A stretch of DNA of 64,000 bases from Inonotus obliquus (GCA_032164295.1 JAJHTX010000007.1:2206501-2270500), one strand, 5' to 3'; counted from the stretch's first letter, positions 25,001 through 37,091 are shown. Notes: generated by a model from the sequence alone, not told the origin. Numbers and translations are program-made.

Positions 25001-25173
25001 ATAAATACGGCAAAGGGAGATATTCGGCAGAGTCAGTACGCGGCATGGGAGATATATCTTCGCCCTGCTATTGATCGCTGTTAGTCGGCATAAACTACTA
25101 GCAGCGAGATGTACCTCACCTTCCTGACGGGCTAGATCAACTCTGAGTGAACCCAAGGGCAATGAATTCATTT
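22079..25173. other. 3.1-kb gene-poor stretch
   Basis: Plus-strand open frames at 22.8-23.7 kb are Ser/Leu/Arg-rich and look compositional. Minus-strand frames at 23.7-24.6 kb (for example one starting MNEYKLSDQGYRG) are AT-rich and interrupted. I recognise no family, transposase, reverse transcriptase or terminal repeats. It may contain a decayed gene, a long non-coding transcript or only spacer. Confidence 0.5.
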
Positions 25174-26606
25174 CTAGAAGAGCTTTCTGCAAGGTCCTGT
25201 TCCCAGTGGCAGACGAATATTCATCCGAGTCGGACCCAGACGGATCGAATTCTGAACGGGAACATTCGCATCCGATCCATAATCATTGTCCCCTCTAACA
25301 GAGTAAAGTTTCTCAGACGTACCTGTCGAGACGTCCCAACCAGAATTATCGTCATCTTCACCGCCATCGTAATCTGATTCTTCAGACCCAGACGTGGGAG
25401 TATCCGAATCAGGTTCATAATCACTCTCGCTTTCGTCGTCGACCTCCAGAATGTCTGGAAACACGACGTCCACGATTCGGAATTCCCCAGTGAGAAGCAG
25501 TATTCCGAGCTCCTATGTTCGAGTATACCAGTCCTGCAATATCTCGGCATACTCGTCGGGTAAGAAGCTCCCACCCATCGCATCACCGTGTAGTCGAGGA
25601 TCCATTATAATAATAGTATCAAGAGACGGAAATGGAGAGCGCTATGCCAAATCTGATAGATGATCTTCTAATTCATAATCCGGCTCAACGAACGAACAGA
25701 ATTTTGGTCGAAACGAAACGCAGCGCAGTGAAGAGTGGATCGGAGTAGGCCCTGACGGCGTCGGTGTAAGAAGCGGCATCTGACCGTACGATTACGAGAT
25801 ATGGTCGAGATCTGGACACAAATTATAAGTTTTCTGCGAATCTCTTCTTATACGCATAAATTCACAGGTAGGAAAGGTGAGAACGGTACGCCGCGTATAG
25901 CATTTTGACCGGCAACAGCGATACGATGTTATTCTTACGGTTAGATGCCGCACTTTCGGAAATATCCAGTGACCTATTATACTCCCAACGTTGTCATACG
26001 CCTGAGTCGATGGTATGTCACAGACCAACATCTCCAAGTTGGGAAGAGTGATGAGTCGGAGAATCGAAACCGCTATGATCAACTTCCAAATACAATTTCT
26101 TCAACCGAGTAAAACACGAGATTGGAACGCGTAGCGTCGGCTCTGTGGTGAGGGCGTGTTCTCCGTTCTTCAGTTCCAGTGAATTGGGGAAGGAATCGTC
26201 AAGGGGCAGGATACGAAGTAACGCGAGGTCAAGAGGATTGGCTATCCGTTTGTCGAAAATCGGTGCTTGCGCTAGTTTCCGAATGCCCCTGCAATATGAT
26301 GTGATGAGCCGGACGATGTTATCGCGATATTTGTTCTCCCAACCCGGCCGAGCGAACATCACGCATTGACTACGCTCAACCCACTGGGAGATACCGTTAT
26401 TGGCAGAAAGAGACTCGTCGAAGGTCTCACCAGGTTTATGAGCCGGTTTAGGTGACGCAGATATACGGGAGAGTAAAGCATTGGTACTGCGACGATAGAC
26501 CTACGGAAATGAAAGGCTCAGAACCATCCTAGCTAAACGCCGAGAAGGTTAAAATGAGTATTTCGGGTGGAAATCGATATTTAGCAGAGGATTTAGAGAT
26601 GGTCAG
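25174..26606 (-). pseudogene. Dead F-box paralogue, first of three in tandem
   Basis: Clear homology to the two downstream F-box genes: KYRFPPEILILTFSAFS, YRDNIVRLITSYCRGIRKL, APIFDKRIANPLDLALLRIL and the acidic tail EVDDESESDYEPDSD. The start codon equivalent is CTG at about 26606. The conserved Trp after FSAFS is replaced by TAG (26529-26531). About 90 bp is missing after DGSEPF, and several frameshifts split the leucine-rich part (frames break near 26360, 26082 and 25590). No single splice model repairs these defects. It lies 3' of the intact copy, same strand. Confidence 0.85.
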
Positions 26607-26898
26607 TGAGGTTGGTACGGGCTGGTATGGGAAAGCAACGAGATCGTGGTTTGAGAGTAAGAATGACCTGAGTGTTTCCGCAAGACCTTCTGTTAAGGAT
26701 GCACTTTTCTTCCTTTTGATCAACTCTTTACACAAACATGGACGCATCCCCATATGGCAGGCTACGATCGGCTCTCGTCCCTCTTGCGGATTCAAGTGAC
26801 TAGGTCTCTCGAACGACAACAAATGTCTCGCATACTGATACGGAAAAAGATAAACTTTGATAGGATTTCTACACTGACGTTCAAGAAGCATCACCGTC

Positions 26899-28666
26899 CT
26901 ACTGCTCATCACCACTAGCTGGCGCAGCACGGTTAGCAGCACGATGAAGCTTCACTTCCCGATTGTACGCGTTAACCAAGTCAGCCAGTAAACCTAGGGA
27001 TAATGAGTACATCGCAGAGCGTTCTTTAAGGTTCAATTCTCTAGCAGTCGAATTTTCACCCGAGTATGCATCCGAATCGGATTCATACTCATCACCACGT
27101 CCATCAGCTTCTGCATGCTCGGACTCACTCGTGGAAGAGTCAATTTCTGTCCAAAGCTCGTCATCATCTCCATCGGAGTCTGCGTATTCTTCGTTCGGCT
27201 GCTCAGAAACGTCCACGGAAGCAGATTCAGGTCCATGATCATTCTCATCTTGATTGGGTCCAGGCCGCTCGGACGCAGTCATTGGAAGTTTTTGGACTGG
27301 ATCCGTCGTCATTGTTGTCACCATCGAAGTCTGACTGGTCAGACCCGGACTCGGAATCCTCCGAATCAGGTTCATACTCGTTGTCGCTTCCGTCGTCGAC
27401 CTCCGAAATTTTGGGTGGGAGTGCAACATTCACAGGCTGAGATTCGTCATTGAGAAACCGGATTCGGAGCGTCCGCAATTGAGAAGACCAATCCCGTAGT
27501 ATGTTAGCATACCTGTCAGGTAAGTATCTCCCATCCACTACATCACCGCGAAGTCGTGGATCCAGTATAATGATCGTGCCAAGAGAGGGGAACAGGGAAC
27601 GCTGTGTCAAATCCGATAGATGTTCTTCCAATTTATCATCCGGGTCAGCGAACGGGCAATATCTTGGCAGAAGAGAGACGCGCCGCAGTGAAGAGCCGGT
27701 CGGTGTGGAACCTGATAGCGTCGTTGCGAGAATCGGAATCTGATCGTACGAATATGAGATATGGTCGAGATTCGGGCACAAATTATAGATGTCAGATAAG
27801 CCTTCTGAGAACTTCGTCCACTGCGTATGCATACAGAGGTAGGAAAGATGAGCACCGTAGGCTGCGCACAGTGTTTTGACAGGTAAGAACGATACGTTAT
27901 CCCAATTACTGTTCGTAGTTATTATAGTTAGATTCCGCAGTTTTGGAAATAACCAGTGACCTGCGATGGCCCCTACATTGTTATACGCCCGATTCGATGA
28001 CACCTCGCAGATTAGTGTCTCCAGGTTGGGGAGAATGGCAGGGTTCTGTGTGGCGGATTCGAACGCACCAGAATCAACTTCCAGATGAAGTCTCTTCAAT
28101 TGAGTAAAACACGAAAGCGGAAGGCGAAGCAATGGTCCTGTAGTGAGGACGTGTTCTCCGATCTTCAGCTCCAGTAAGTCCGGTAAGGGGTTGCTTGAGG
28201 GTAGGTTACGCAATAACGCGAGGTCAAGAGGATTGGTTATCTGTTCGTCGAAGATCGGTGCGTGTCCTAGCTTCCGAATTCCTCCGCAATGTGTGATGAG
28301 CCGTACGATGTTATCGCGATATATATCCTCCCAACCCAACGGAACGAACACCTCGCATTTGATGTGTTCAACCCAGTGAGAGATATCGCTCTTGGCGGAG
28401 AGAGAGTCGTCGAGGGTCTTCACCAGGCTTTCGAGCTGGCTTAGGTGGCGCAAATAGACAAACGAGTAAAGCATTGGTGCTGCGATACCGTACCACAGAC
28501 GCGAGACCAGGATAAGCGCTTTCAGCATCCGGACATGCTGGAACCACGGATTATCTTTCGTCGCAGGTACGAAAGGCTCAGAGCCATCCCAGCTGAACTT
28601 CGAGAAGATGACGATAAGTATTTCGGGTGGAAGTCGATAAATAGGAGAAGATTCAGAGATGGACAT
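26899..28666 (-). CDS. F-box protein, tandem paralogue 2
   Basis: Probable SCF adaptor. The N-terminal F-box (YRLPPEILIVIFSKFSWDGSE) is followed by a long leucine-rich-type region (LLELKIGEHVLTTGPLLRLP, LPNLETLICEVSSN) and an acidic tail. The start at 28666 aligns with paralogue 3; an ATG 24 bp upstream is possible. As one exon the frame ends at 27245. I prefer removing a 49-nt intron (27249-27297, gtccaa...tcaag), which joins NDDGS to NENDHGPESASVDVSEQ and gives a 572-residue protein. That version has a long Asp/Glu/Ser tail ending in a helical, basic segment (LLADLVNAYNREVKLHRAAN). The donor is weak, so the tail is less certain than the rest. Confidence 0.75.
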
Positions 28667-28869
28667 AGTGAGCTTTTTTTTTACGGGCACGGGAAAGTAA
28701 GGAGTTTGTGGTGGTAGTTCGAGAGAGAGTAAGGCTGTTTGGTGGATCTATGAAAAGCAGCCACATCATGGCTTACGGAACCGAATATTCGCAAACAAGA
28801 ACAATATTACATAATATCTGAAATCGGATTCGATGGTTATGCCTCCTTCCTCTCTTCCTCTCCAAGCAT

Positions 28870-28888
28870 ATCATCATCATCATCATCA
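28870..28888. repeat. (TCA)6 microsatellite
   Basis: Six perfect TCA units in the spacer between F-box paralogues 2 and 3. The rest of 28667-29419 shows no gene. Confidence 0.9.
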
Positions 28889-29419
28889 AGCAAAGATGGC
28901 GGTACGGGCGTTGAAAGATTGATCACACGAGAATTTGACTTGAGTTGTACGGGTAGGCGAGGAGTCATCCATCAAAGAAAGTGCATGGGCCAATGTCGTG
29001 CAACTGCACACGCACGCCGTCTGGCGTAGGGTTGAATTGATCGCCACATCAATCGGCTCAAAGAACGCGATTCATCCTGAATTTCTGAAAGCTATTACAT
29101 CCGTGTAAATTTTCTAAGCATAGATTATCTCCTTCGCAGACCGCTGGAAGGATCAAACGAAACGAAACCCAGGTCTTTTCCAATCAAATAAAAGAGGTGA
29201 GAATTCAAGTTATGAAAGTAAGTCGAAACTTGTGTTATAGCAACAAAATGTCGCTCATTTTCCTCAGCAGCAATATTCCTTGCGGGAACAAACACGGTAA
29301 CTTCAGGGGTTCAGACCAAAAAGAAATGAAATTGGAACTGGATATATTCTGGGAGGTTGAGAAACGACAATAGGTAAGGTCCGGACTCATCATCGTCTCT
29401 GCTATCCGAACCTAGTCGT

Positions 29420-30853
29420 TCAAACCGGATTCACCAGAGTGACAATCCTGTAACGTCCTATTTGAACATCATCACTTTCGTCAGCGCCAGAATCCGACTG
29501 GTCAGACTCGGAGTCAGAAGCTTCGGAATCAGTTTCATATTCGCTATCACTTTCGTCGTCGACCTCCATAATTTCGGGCGGGAGTACGACGTTCACGGGT
29601 TTGTATTCGTAATTGAGAAATCGGATTCCGAGCTCCTGTGATCGAGCAGACCAATCCTGCAATATCTTGGCATACCTACCGGGCAATAGTCTCCCATCTA
29701 CAACATCGCCGTGTAGTCGTGGATCCATTACAACAATGGTGTCAAGAGAGGGGAATAGAGAGCGTTGTGTTAACTCCAAAATATGCTCTTCCAAATTGAC
29801 TTCTAGGCCAGGGGTCGAATAATATTGTGATTCGAACGAGACGCGGCGTAGCGAAGAGTGAATCTGAGTTGGTTCCGACAATGCCGATGTACACTCACCC
29901 GATGTGAGAAGCGGCATTTTAGGGTACGAATATGATATATGATTGAGGTTTGGGCATAGATTATATATTCCCGATAAGCTTTCCGTGATGGATCCTGCCC
30001 AACGCACGTGAATACACAGGTAGGAGAGGTGAGCACCGTACGCCGTGCATAGCGCTTCAACCGGTGACAACGATGCGGAGCCAGCGAGATCGGTATCAAG
30101 CACCCTTACGGATAGATTACGCAGCTTTGGAAATGACCAGTATCCCGGGATCGCCCCCACCACATTGTTATACGCTTGTTCTGTTGATATATCACAGATT
30201 AACGTCTCCAAGTCGGGAAGAGTGATAGAACTCTGCGTCACAGGTTCGAATACACCGTTATCAACTTTCAGGTGCAGTTTCTTCAGTCGGGTAAAGCCCG
30301 ATAGTGGAACTCGAAGTACTGGCCCCGAAGTGAGAACGTGTTCGCCGATCTTCAGTTCCAGCAGATTGGGAAAGGGGTCGTCAGGGGGCAGGATACGAAG
30401 TAACGCGAGGGCAAGAGGATTGGCCAACTGTTCGTCGAATATCGGTGCGTGTACTAGCTTCCGAATGCATCTGCAATGTGCGATGAGCTGTGCAATATTC
30501 CTACGATATACACCCTCCGAACCCAGCGGAACGAACACCTCGCATTGGATTTGTTCAACCCAACTAGAGGCCCCGTTACTGGCCGAAATAGACTTGTCCA
30601 AGGTCCGTACCAACATTTCGAGATGTTCGGTGTGCCGCAAATAGACAAGAGAGTATAACATCGGCGCTGCAATGTTGTAACAGAATCGTGAAACTCGGAG
30701 AAGGGCCTTGAGCGCCCGGATACGCTGGAACCAGGCGCAATCTTTTCCTGCTGGAATGAAAGGCTCAGAACCATCCCAGCTAAACGTCGAGAAGATTAAA
30801 ATGAGTATTTCGGGTGGAAATCGATATACAAGCAAAGAATCAGAGATAGCCAT
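29420..30853 (-). CDS. F-box protein, tandem paralogue 3
   Basis: Intronless frame of 477 residues from ATG 30853 (MAISDSLLVYRFPPEILILI). The F-box is followed by the same leucine-rich-type region as paralogue 2 (LLELKIGEHVLTSGPVLRVP, LPDLETLICDISTEQ) and an acidic C-terminus (EVDDESDSEYETDSEASDSE) ending RYRIVTLVNPV. The in-frame extension to 31069 lacks counterparts in the paralogues and is rejected. The three copies share strand, spacing and layout, indicating local tandem duplication. The substrate is unknown. Confidence 0.8.
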   Translation of the reverse strand: MAISDSLLVYRFPPEILILIFSTFSWDGSEPFIPAGKDCAWFQRIRALKALLRVSRFCYNIAAPMLYSLVYLRHTEHLEMLVRTLDKSISASNGASSWVEQIQCEVFVPLGSEGVYRRNIAQLIAHCRCIRKLVHAPIFDEQLANPLALALLRILPPDDPFPNLLELKIGEHVLTSGPVLRVPLSGFTRLKKLHLKVDNGVFEPVTQSSITLPDLETLICDISTEQAYNNVVGAIPGYWSFPKLRNLSVRVLDTDLAGSASLSPVEALCTAYGAHLSYLCIHVRWAGSITESLSGIYNLCPNLNHISYSYPKMPLLTSGECTSALSEPTQIHSSLRRVSFESQYYSTPGLEVNLEEHILELTQRSLFPSLDTIVVMDPRLHGDVVDGRLLPGRYAKILQDWSARSQELGIRFLNYEYKPVNVVLPPEIMEVDDESDSEYETDSEASDSESDQSDSGADESDDVQIGRYRIVTLVNPV

Positions 30854-31286
30854 GATGAGGTTGGTGCAGGACAGGAAATCAGCGTGTGCGTTCGTGGTGG
30901 TGAGACGAGAGCTGAGAAGAGACGACAAACTGAAAGGGGCACGTGGCTCAAGCCAAGGTTCTCCGAGGCTCGGTCCCGGGGGCCGCATGGGACCGGTCTC
31001 CCGAAGTTTGTTGTCGAAATGATTGTACATACTTATCGTTGAAGCAACAAATCTATAGTAAATGACCAAACCCGACCGTAGACTAAAACAGCTAGGTAAG
31101 CCACACCCTGGATTTTCTCAAGCAGGATTGCCAACTGCAAGTGCTGTGTGTAAAGCGCCACACAAGCAACTCATCTAACTTAGCCCAACAGTGCACTCGG
31201 GCGTGAGGGCTCAATGTATCTCGACAGCATTCATTGCACAAGTATCCAGGGGCTACAAAACATTACAGAGTCACGAGAAATAAGTG
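30854..31286. other. Intergenic
   Basis: Spacer between the start of F-box paralogue 3 and the 3' end of the E2 gene; no feature seen. Confidence 0.5.
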
Positions 31287-32157
31287 CTATTTGAGGAGTT
31301 CTTCTACCACCCGATCTTCAGTGATATTAGCCACATTAGGTCCTCGGTAGTTTAATCGGCGAAGAACATCGATCTATAGAGTGTATTTAGCACTGTTCCT
31401 CGTTCCTGCGCGATGTAGTGATAGCGTCATGTACTTACTACCTTGCCCCTCTCAAACCCGAGTCCCTCGAATTGCTCTACATGCTGCTTCTGCAGACCCG
31501 CAATCGCAATCTCATCCTGTGGAGTCCCTGAGATAGCCTTTCGCGTGTCATCTTTCTGCGGTGCGCCGGCATAAATCTGAGCCCAGTACCGGGCTGTCTC
31601 CTCGAAGCTAGCTCGACTAGTTGTGTAGTGCTTCGCGACCTCAGCATCCTGCGGATCACTTGGCTCGGGCGAGCATAGAAGAGACTGCAAGCTGATAAGC
31701 GTTGACTTCAGAGTGAGCACGGGTGACCAGGCGTCCTTGAGGATATCGAGACAGATCGCTCCGCTTGCGGAAGAGATATTTGGGTGGTAGACTTTCGTGA
31801 TAAATTTCATCTTGACAGGTTGAAATGGATAGGACTCTGGGATAACAATATCCTTGGATGAGCAAAGTGTTAGACGCTGGCTGACACGATGTGAAGTATG
31901 TGGGACACGAGCTCACCACGTTGTATCGTCCACCTTCATAAGGGGTGCCTTCCGGACCATCGAATGACCCTTTCAGATGGAACGGAGAATCATCTACCAG
32001 CTCGATAGATATATTCGAGGTTTTGTCGTTCTTGCAGTCTGATAACATTTACGCGACCACATCCAGACACGTGCATGAGCGCCATCAAACTTCAGATCTG
32101 TGATCGAAACAACTCACCTAGGATTTCCTTCTGTACTCGGCGAAGTCTAGCATCCAT
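31287..32157 (-). CDS. UBC1: Ubiquitin-conjugating enzyme E2 with UBA domain (UBC1-like)
   Basis: E2 that receives ubiquitin on a cysteine and, in the Ubc1/UBE2K class, builds K48 chains. 220 residues in four exons (introns 32039-32117, 31853-31916 and 31374-31438; sum divisible by three). The N-terminus is [18 protein letters not shown]. The UBC fold includes [20 protein letters not shown] and the HPN motif plus active-site Cys in [20 protein letters not shown]. The C-terminal extension after [19 protein letters not shown] carries a UBA-like domain ([20 protein letters not shown] to [11 protein letters not shown]), which distinguishes UBC1 from other E2s. Divergent neighbours give no functional link. 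Confidence 0.9.
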
Positions 32158-32506
32158 GACGACGAGCTACTCCCTAAAGACAATCGAGAGAAAATGCTTG
32201 AGTAATAAAAGTGTGGGTGATGAAGGTTGATAAAGGTGAAAAGAGGCGTTGAGCCGCACTGCGAGCGGAAAGGAAACGCGATGAGCACGTGATTTTAAGG
32301 TGTCAGGAACGACGGATCAAAGGGATCAATGATCGACATGATCCGGTTCGGCAAATCATAGTTAACAATCAAACACAAAACAGTTGAATTCTCCGGGACA
32401 AATTACATATTTAACGCAGGCATAACAAAATGGTATCTGAAGTTTGACGCGAATAGCAAGACTCGAGCAGATCCTTCACAGTGTGACAGCACCGCGACAG
32501 GTTATT

Positions 32507-33362
32507 CTAATGCCCCAAGCGCTGAATCCCGTTAGAGGCAAGAAAAGTATCGATTTGATTCACAGGCACAAAGTACCACCACTGAGGGTCGTAGACGCGC
32601 ATGTCGTACGCATTCATAATATGGAACTCGGCACGCAGCTCTGTCTTTGGATATAGGATGGACTAGATGCGAGCGAATGGAGAGCAGAGCGGGAGAAAAT
32701 AATAGTTATGAGCAATAGAAAGAATACATTACATTATTTGTGCGTACGTGTGTGGGAGCGTTTATGGAGACACGGAGGTCACTTGTAACAATTCTGAAAT
32801 TTGAGTCAGCATGTAAGATATTCTGATAGTGATGGAAGGCACGAGAGACCAACTTGTAGGCGAAGGGTTTACTTCCATGTCCGATGAGGGTCCATGATGC
32901 CTTCCTGCTGGACTGAACGACTTTCTCCCCCTGGGTAGCATCGCGTCAATAATATATTCCAATTAGCGGCATCTAAATTTATACACACCTTCCGCGAGAC
33001 AAATCCGACTTCGCTTTCCGTTTCATCTTCATGCAAAGCTAACGCAGATTGAAGAGTCACCCGAGGGCCACTCTTCGAAGTCGCTGATCTGATAGTGTTA
33101 ACTCTCCACTTGATAGGAAGTCAATGCACAGAGAACCATAACACAGAAAAGAAAAGTCACGGACGACCTGGTTATCGGCCCTGACACCCTCTTTCTCTTG
33201 TCCAAGAGGTTCACAGTCAATGAGCCCGCCATCCATCTCGCTCCCACGTTGTCTCCAAAATTGGCCGTACTCTTTGCTGAAGATATAGTAAAGACCATCC
33301 GGAGGGTAGAAGATAGGAAATGTCTTGATGTCAATCACGACTGAAGTATTCCCGCGAGACAT
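32507..33362 (-). CDS. Uncharacterised small protein, model tentative
   Basis: I do not recognise a family. The start at 33362 (MSRGNTSVVIDIKTFPIFYP) opens a 65-codon exon. Introns 33109-33167 and 32925-32988 join NQ|WRVNTIRSAT and FVSRK|KVVQSSRKAS with phases kept. Downstream, an intron ending before ACAGAG would add TELRAEFHIMNAYDMRVYDP and a Trp-Trp-rich end (QWWYFVPVNQIDTFLASNG). An alternative is an intron inside exon 3 (donor after AYKL, CTGAC branch site) that changes the end. The first two exons are good; the 3' half is uncertain. No signal peptide or membrane segment. It may belong to the small lineage-specific proteins common in Agaricomycetes. Confidence 0.5.
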
Positions 33363-34260
33363 TGCGACAGAAAGTAAATCGCGAAAGAGAATTGACCGAG
33401 TCCCAGATTCGAGGTGTTTTTATGCTGAAAGCTAACGCCGAGTTAAAACAGAACAAGGTCCGATATCAGCTAGAACGGCAGTCAGGACCGTCAGACTGCT
33501 TGGTCTACATGAGCACAACCAATGGAAGGGATACAGGTATCGAAAAAAGACTCCATTCGCATTCCGGAGAACGGAGTTACTCACAAAGAACGTTCGGACA
33601 CAGTCTGATAGGTAGCAGAATAGCCGATTGAAGTAGAAGTTAATAATATCCGCTATCTTGGCGGATGAGGTTCCGCTTTCGACACAGCAGAAACAAGGCA
33701 TTGTATGAAGGAGTTGATGATCAGTATTCTTCCCATTCACGAAGCGCGTTTTTCAACGTGTAAGTTTTGAAGAAGGTGTTTTCCAAGGTGGCAGGGCTGG
33801 GAAATCAGGTACAAGATCGGCAAGGTGCCCACGCTGGAACCGCATTGGGTCACGGTCGGGGTGGAAGTGGCTTTTCGGGCGAAGGTTAGGTGCTTTGCCA
33901 AGGCTGATATCGCCGAATGGATGGGGGAATGTGATGGCGATTGAACGCGGTGGAACAGTAAGACGACGACTCTTCGATCCAATTAATCCTTAAGCTACCT
34001 CCTTGTCCAGACGAATCCTAGTACGAGATGAAAAGACACCATCTCTCCCATTTCAGGTTAAGAAAGCAATGCGTCGGCGGATTAAGAAAGAATTAGTGTG
34101 CCTCGTTCGTCAAAGTCAAAAGCGGAAGTGAGTGGATGAGAGAGGGAAAAGATGTCTGGGCGGAGTTTGAACTCCCGTGTTGGTCAGTATTGGTAAGCCG
34201 TCGATTGCAATACGCCGATCCTTACTCGTCCTTGACCTCCCTCTCTTGTCGACGATAATA
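33363..34260. other. Intergenic, divergent promoters
   Basis: About 900 bp between divergent starts. Open frames on both strands lack motifs. Confidence 0.5.
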
Positions 34261-35113
34261 ATGTCTAAATCAGCTCGCCTCCTCACTCCTCGACCACTCC
34301 TCCTCTCATCTCAAACTTCTCAATACCTATGCCGACGTACATCGCTCAAACTAGACACACTCCTAAGGCCGACGAGGCAGAGGCTACTTTATACGACAAG
34401 ACCGCTGAGTGCGAGCATCGTTACTTCTGCTACGTCCACGATTACAGTTGCTGCGTTGAATTCGGGCTCTTCGATGATGACTTCGAGTAGTGGAATTGGT
34501 GCTGGTGCGAGTGCGAGTGTGAGAACTGGAGTGCAGAGAGAGAGGAGAACTGAGAGGGCTCAAGTGTTACGAACTCCGACGAAGGAGGATATAGAAGAAG
34601 CTGAGTTAGACGTAGAAGTTATCCCTGTTGAAGAGTCTATCGTCCTCATCACAGAGCGAGCTGCCGAGGTCCGTCCTTTCTGCTATGATCAATCACTCGT
34701 ACTTACATCTACGTTGACCCTACTGCGCAGCAATTGCGACGAATATCCACACGGGAGAACAACGCGGACGTTGCGTTAAGAATTAGTGTCGAGTCGGGAG
34801 GGTGCCACGGGTATCAGTATAAGCTTGACTTGACGTCTGTTAACGAGCGACAAGCAGATGATTAGTACGCTCCTTTCCCTTTCTTCCACTCCTTGCCATT
34901 GTATCTGACTGGTCCTGGATTGAAAGTCTCTTCGCCCATCCAACCATCCAACCTTCAAATATCCTCGTAGATGCCATCTCGCTTCCGCTGCTAAAAAACT
35001 CGACGCTTGACTTCGTCACCGAACTGATTGGTAGCTCGTTCCGCGTGTCAGATAATCCACAAGCAAAGGGAAGTGGTTGCGGATGCGGCGTTAGTTGGGA
35101 GTTGAAGATATAA
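34261..35113 (+). CDS. ISA2: Mitochondrial iron-sulfur assembly protein ISA2
   Basis: A-type Fe-S carrier/scaffold acting late in mitochondrial [4Fe-4S] assembly. 242 residues in three exons (introns 34669-34730 and 34865-34926; sum divisible by three). The first about 100 residues are Ser/Thr/Arg-rich with few acids (MSKSARLLTPRPLLLSSQTS), fitting a mitochondrial presequence. The HesB/IscA domain follows: ITERAAEQLRRISTRENNAD, LRISVESGGCHGYQYKLDL, DDYLFAHPTIQPSN, DFVTELIGSSFRVSDNPQ and the C-terminal Cys pair in GSGCGCGVSWELKI. All three ligand cysteines are present. An in-frame ATG at 34177 would add 28 residues and is less likely. Confidence 0.9.
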
Positions 35114-35245
35114 AGTTGTACGTTCGAAACCTCTAAGCATTGCTTGATTCTGATGCCCATTCTTGACAGATAATAACTTACAAGATGTATTCTATACTTC
35201 ACCGTAATCCTTGTATCAATGTAGAAGAAATCACACCCTTGACGC

Positions 35246-37091
35246 TCAATCTACCAATAACACCGAGTCGAGTACCGAAAACCCAACAGCAACACCGCCC
35301 TCGTCACTCTCCCTCCCTTTCGTCCTGACAAGCCATCCGCCATCTCCTTGCTCTACCTCCTTTCTCTTTCCCCTCTTCTCTGGCCCACTGAAGAGCGCCC
35401 AACCGAACACTCCCAACTCACTAACCACGTCTTTCCTAACAGCCGCGCTCTCACCAGATCCAGCACGTACGAGGTACCCACCAACACCATGCGGAGGTTC
35501 AATAAGCGTCATTGCGATCCAGGCAATGCGTTCAGAGGGAGGGAGAGAAGAGAGGAAGGAGGGGATGGAAGAGTGGTAGACGTTATTACCGCCACCTTCT
35601 CGTTGGGGTTTAAGGACAAGGTGTTGGTGGTTAGTGAGTGCGCGTGTAATTCCATCTTCTGTGGGCGTGGTTCTAGTCTTTCTGGAGGGGAAGATATCGG
35701 AAAGACACCACATGTCGACCCACGTCGAGCGAACGAGTGCAAGATCTGCGTCTGTGAATTCGTCTGGCCCATATTCAGGCGGCATCCCGAAATCTTCGTG
35801 CGTCGAAGAAGAACGCGAAGGCTGCAAGAACCTCTCGAGGACACCAGGTTTCGTCAAGACCTGCTGGACCTTCTTACCGCCTGCAAGCTGTAGAGCGAGA
35901 GTTGGACAACTTATTGCGCGGGACCGGCTCAACATTTCGCGCAATGCGTAGTGTGCCGGCGTTGGATAATCCTTTGGCGTATAACCGGCACGATAATAGA
36001 TTACTGATATCGTAACCTCGTTTTCGGAGGAAGAAGATGGGAGGGCGTTACGCAGTGTGAGGACACGTGAGGGCGAGAGAGAGGCGTTTGCTAGGAGGTC
36101 ATCGAATGTTTGCCGGACGACGTGAATGTGGTATCTATGCGTTGTCTATGAATACCTGTAGATGGTAAGTGCGTTGTAGAAGAAGGCGTACCTCTGGAGT
36201 AACTCATATTCGAGTTGGCGCTGGTCAAAGACGTTGCGCTCTCCGGGTTGGACGACGAATAGAATGTATGCACTAGACAAATGTAGTGTTTGATTAGTTT
36301 TGCGTCTTCCCGCTTCATGAATGAAGAAAATGAAGTACTCTTTCACTCCGTATGCACGATGAGCAGCAGCAAGACCATCCACAAGCGTGTTAGTGGCACC
36401 ATTTGGAGGAAGATTCGCTTGTGTCAAATGTGAACTCAAACCGAAATACTTTGTTGCTTTCAACAAGTGGCTATTCTTCATAAGCCATGAATGCATTCAG
36501 CCATGGAAAAACAAGAGACGCACTTGTGCAGTTGTGAAGCGAGATCAGATAGAGCACCAAAAGAAGACGATATGGTGTTAAACTCGACTTGTTTTAGTGA
36601 AATGGGCTCGTCTGTGTTTTCTGGCGCATGAAGAAGATAATCCGAGCGGAAGATACCTAGATGATAATCCTACATCTCGTCAGCTAGTTGTAAAGTTATC
36701 GATATGCATGTTGCCGCACCTCAGTAATCCCATCACTCCTCAACCTCCTCCAACTCTTCCACAACTCGCCGGTAAACTCATCAACTTGGGCTACTTCACC
36801 CATTACCCGATCCAAGAACTCCTCATCTAGCGCAATACGCGCGTACAATACATTATATACCTTCTGTAAACGTTGAGCATTTTGAAAGAGACTTCGAGGA
36901 ATGGGAGATGGGAAAAGGGAGATTGGAGCGTGGATTGCTGATGTTGGTACTGGTGGAGGAGTCTCGGAAAGTGGGAGGTAGAGAAGACTGTGTGAGAGTG
37001 CGTAGGTCGTCGCAAGTTGAGTGAGATGGGATTGTTGTGCGTCGGTTAGCTTGGGTGGCCAGTCGGCGAAGCTGAAGAGTGTGGAGGACAT
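35246..37091 (-). CDS. GSH2: Glutathione synthetase
   Basis: ATP-dependent ligation of gamma-Glu-Cys and Gly, second step of glutathione synthesis. 542 residues in five exons (introns 36670-36719, 36476-36519, 36273-36338 and 36135-36191; sum divisible by three). Typical motifs: HLGIFRSDYLLHAPEN, KQVEFNTISSSFGALSDLAS, ILFVVQPGERNVFDQRQLEY, YRAGYTPKDYPTP, SCPTLALQLAGGKKVQQVL, the ATP/Gly loop LVLKPQREGGGNNVYHSSIP and the end GGVAVGFSVLDSVLLVD. The 44-nt second intron is the shortest I accepted; the alternative donor 5 nt upstream breaks the frame. It is convergent with ISA2 (132 bp) and lies 116 bp downstream of JLP2. Confidence 0.93.

Noticed and set aside
30854..31069. 72-residue N-terminal extension of F-box paralogue 3
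   Set aside because: Low-complexity, no counterpart in the paralogues; the internal ATG at 30853 aligns with copy 2.
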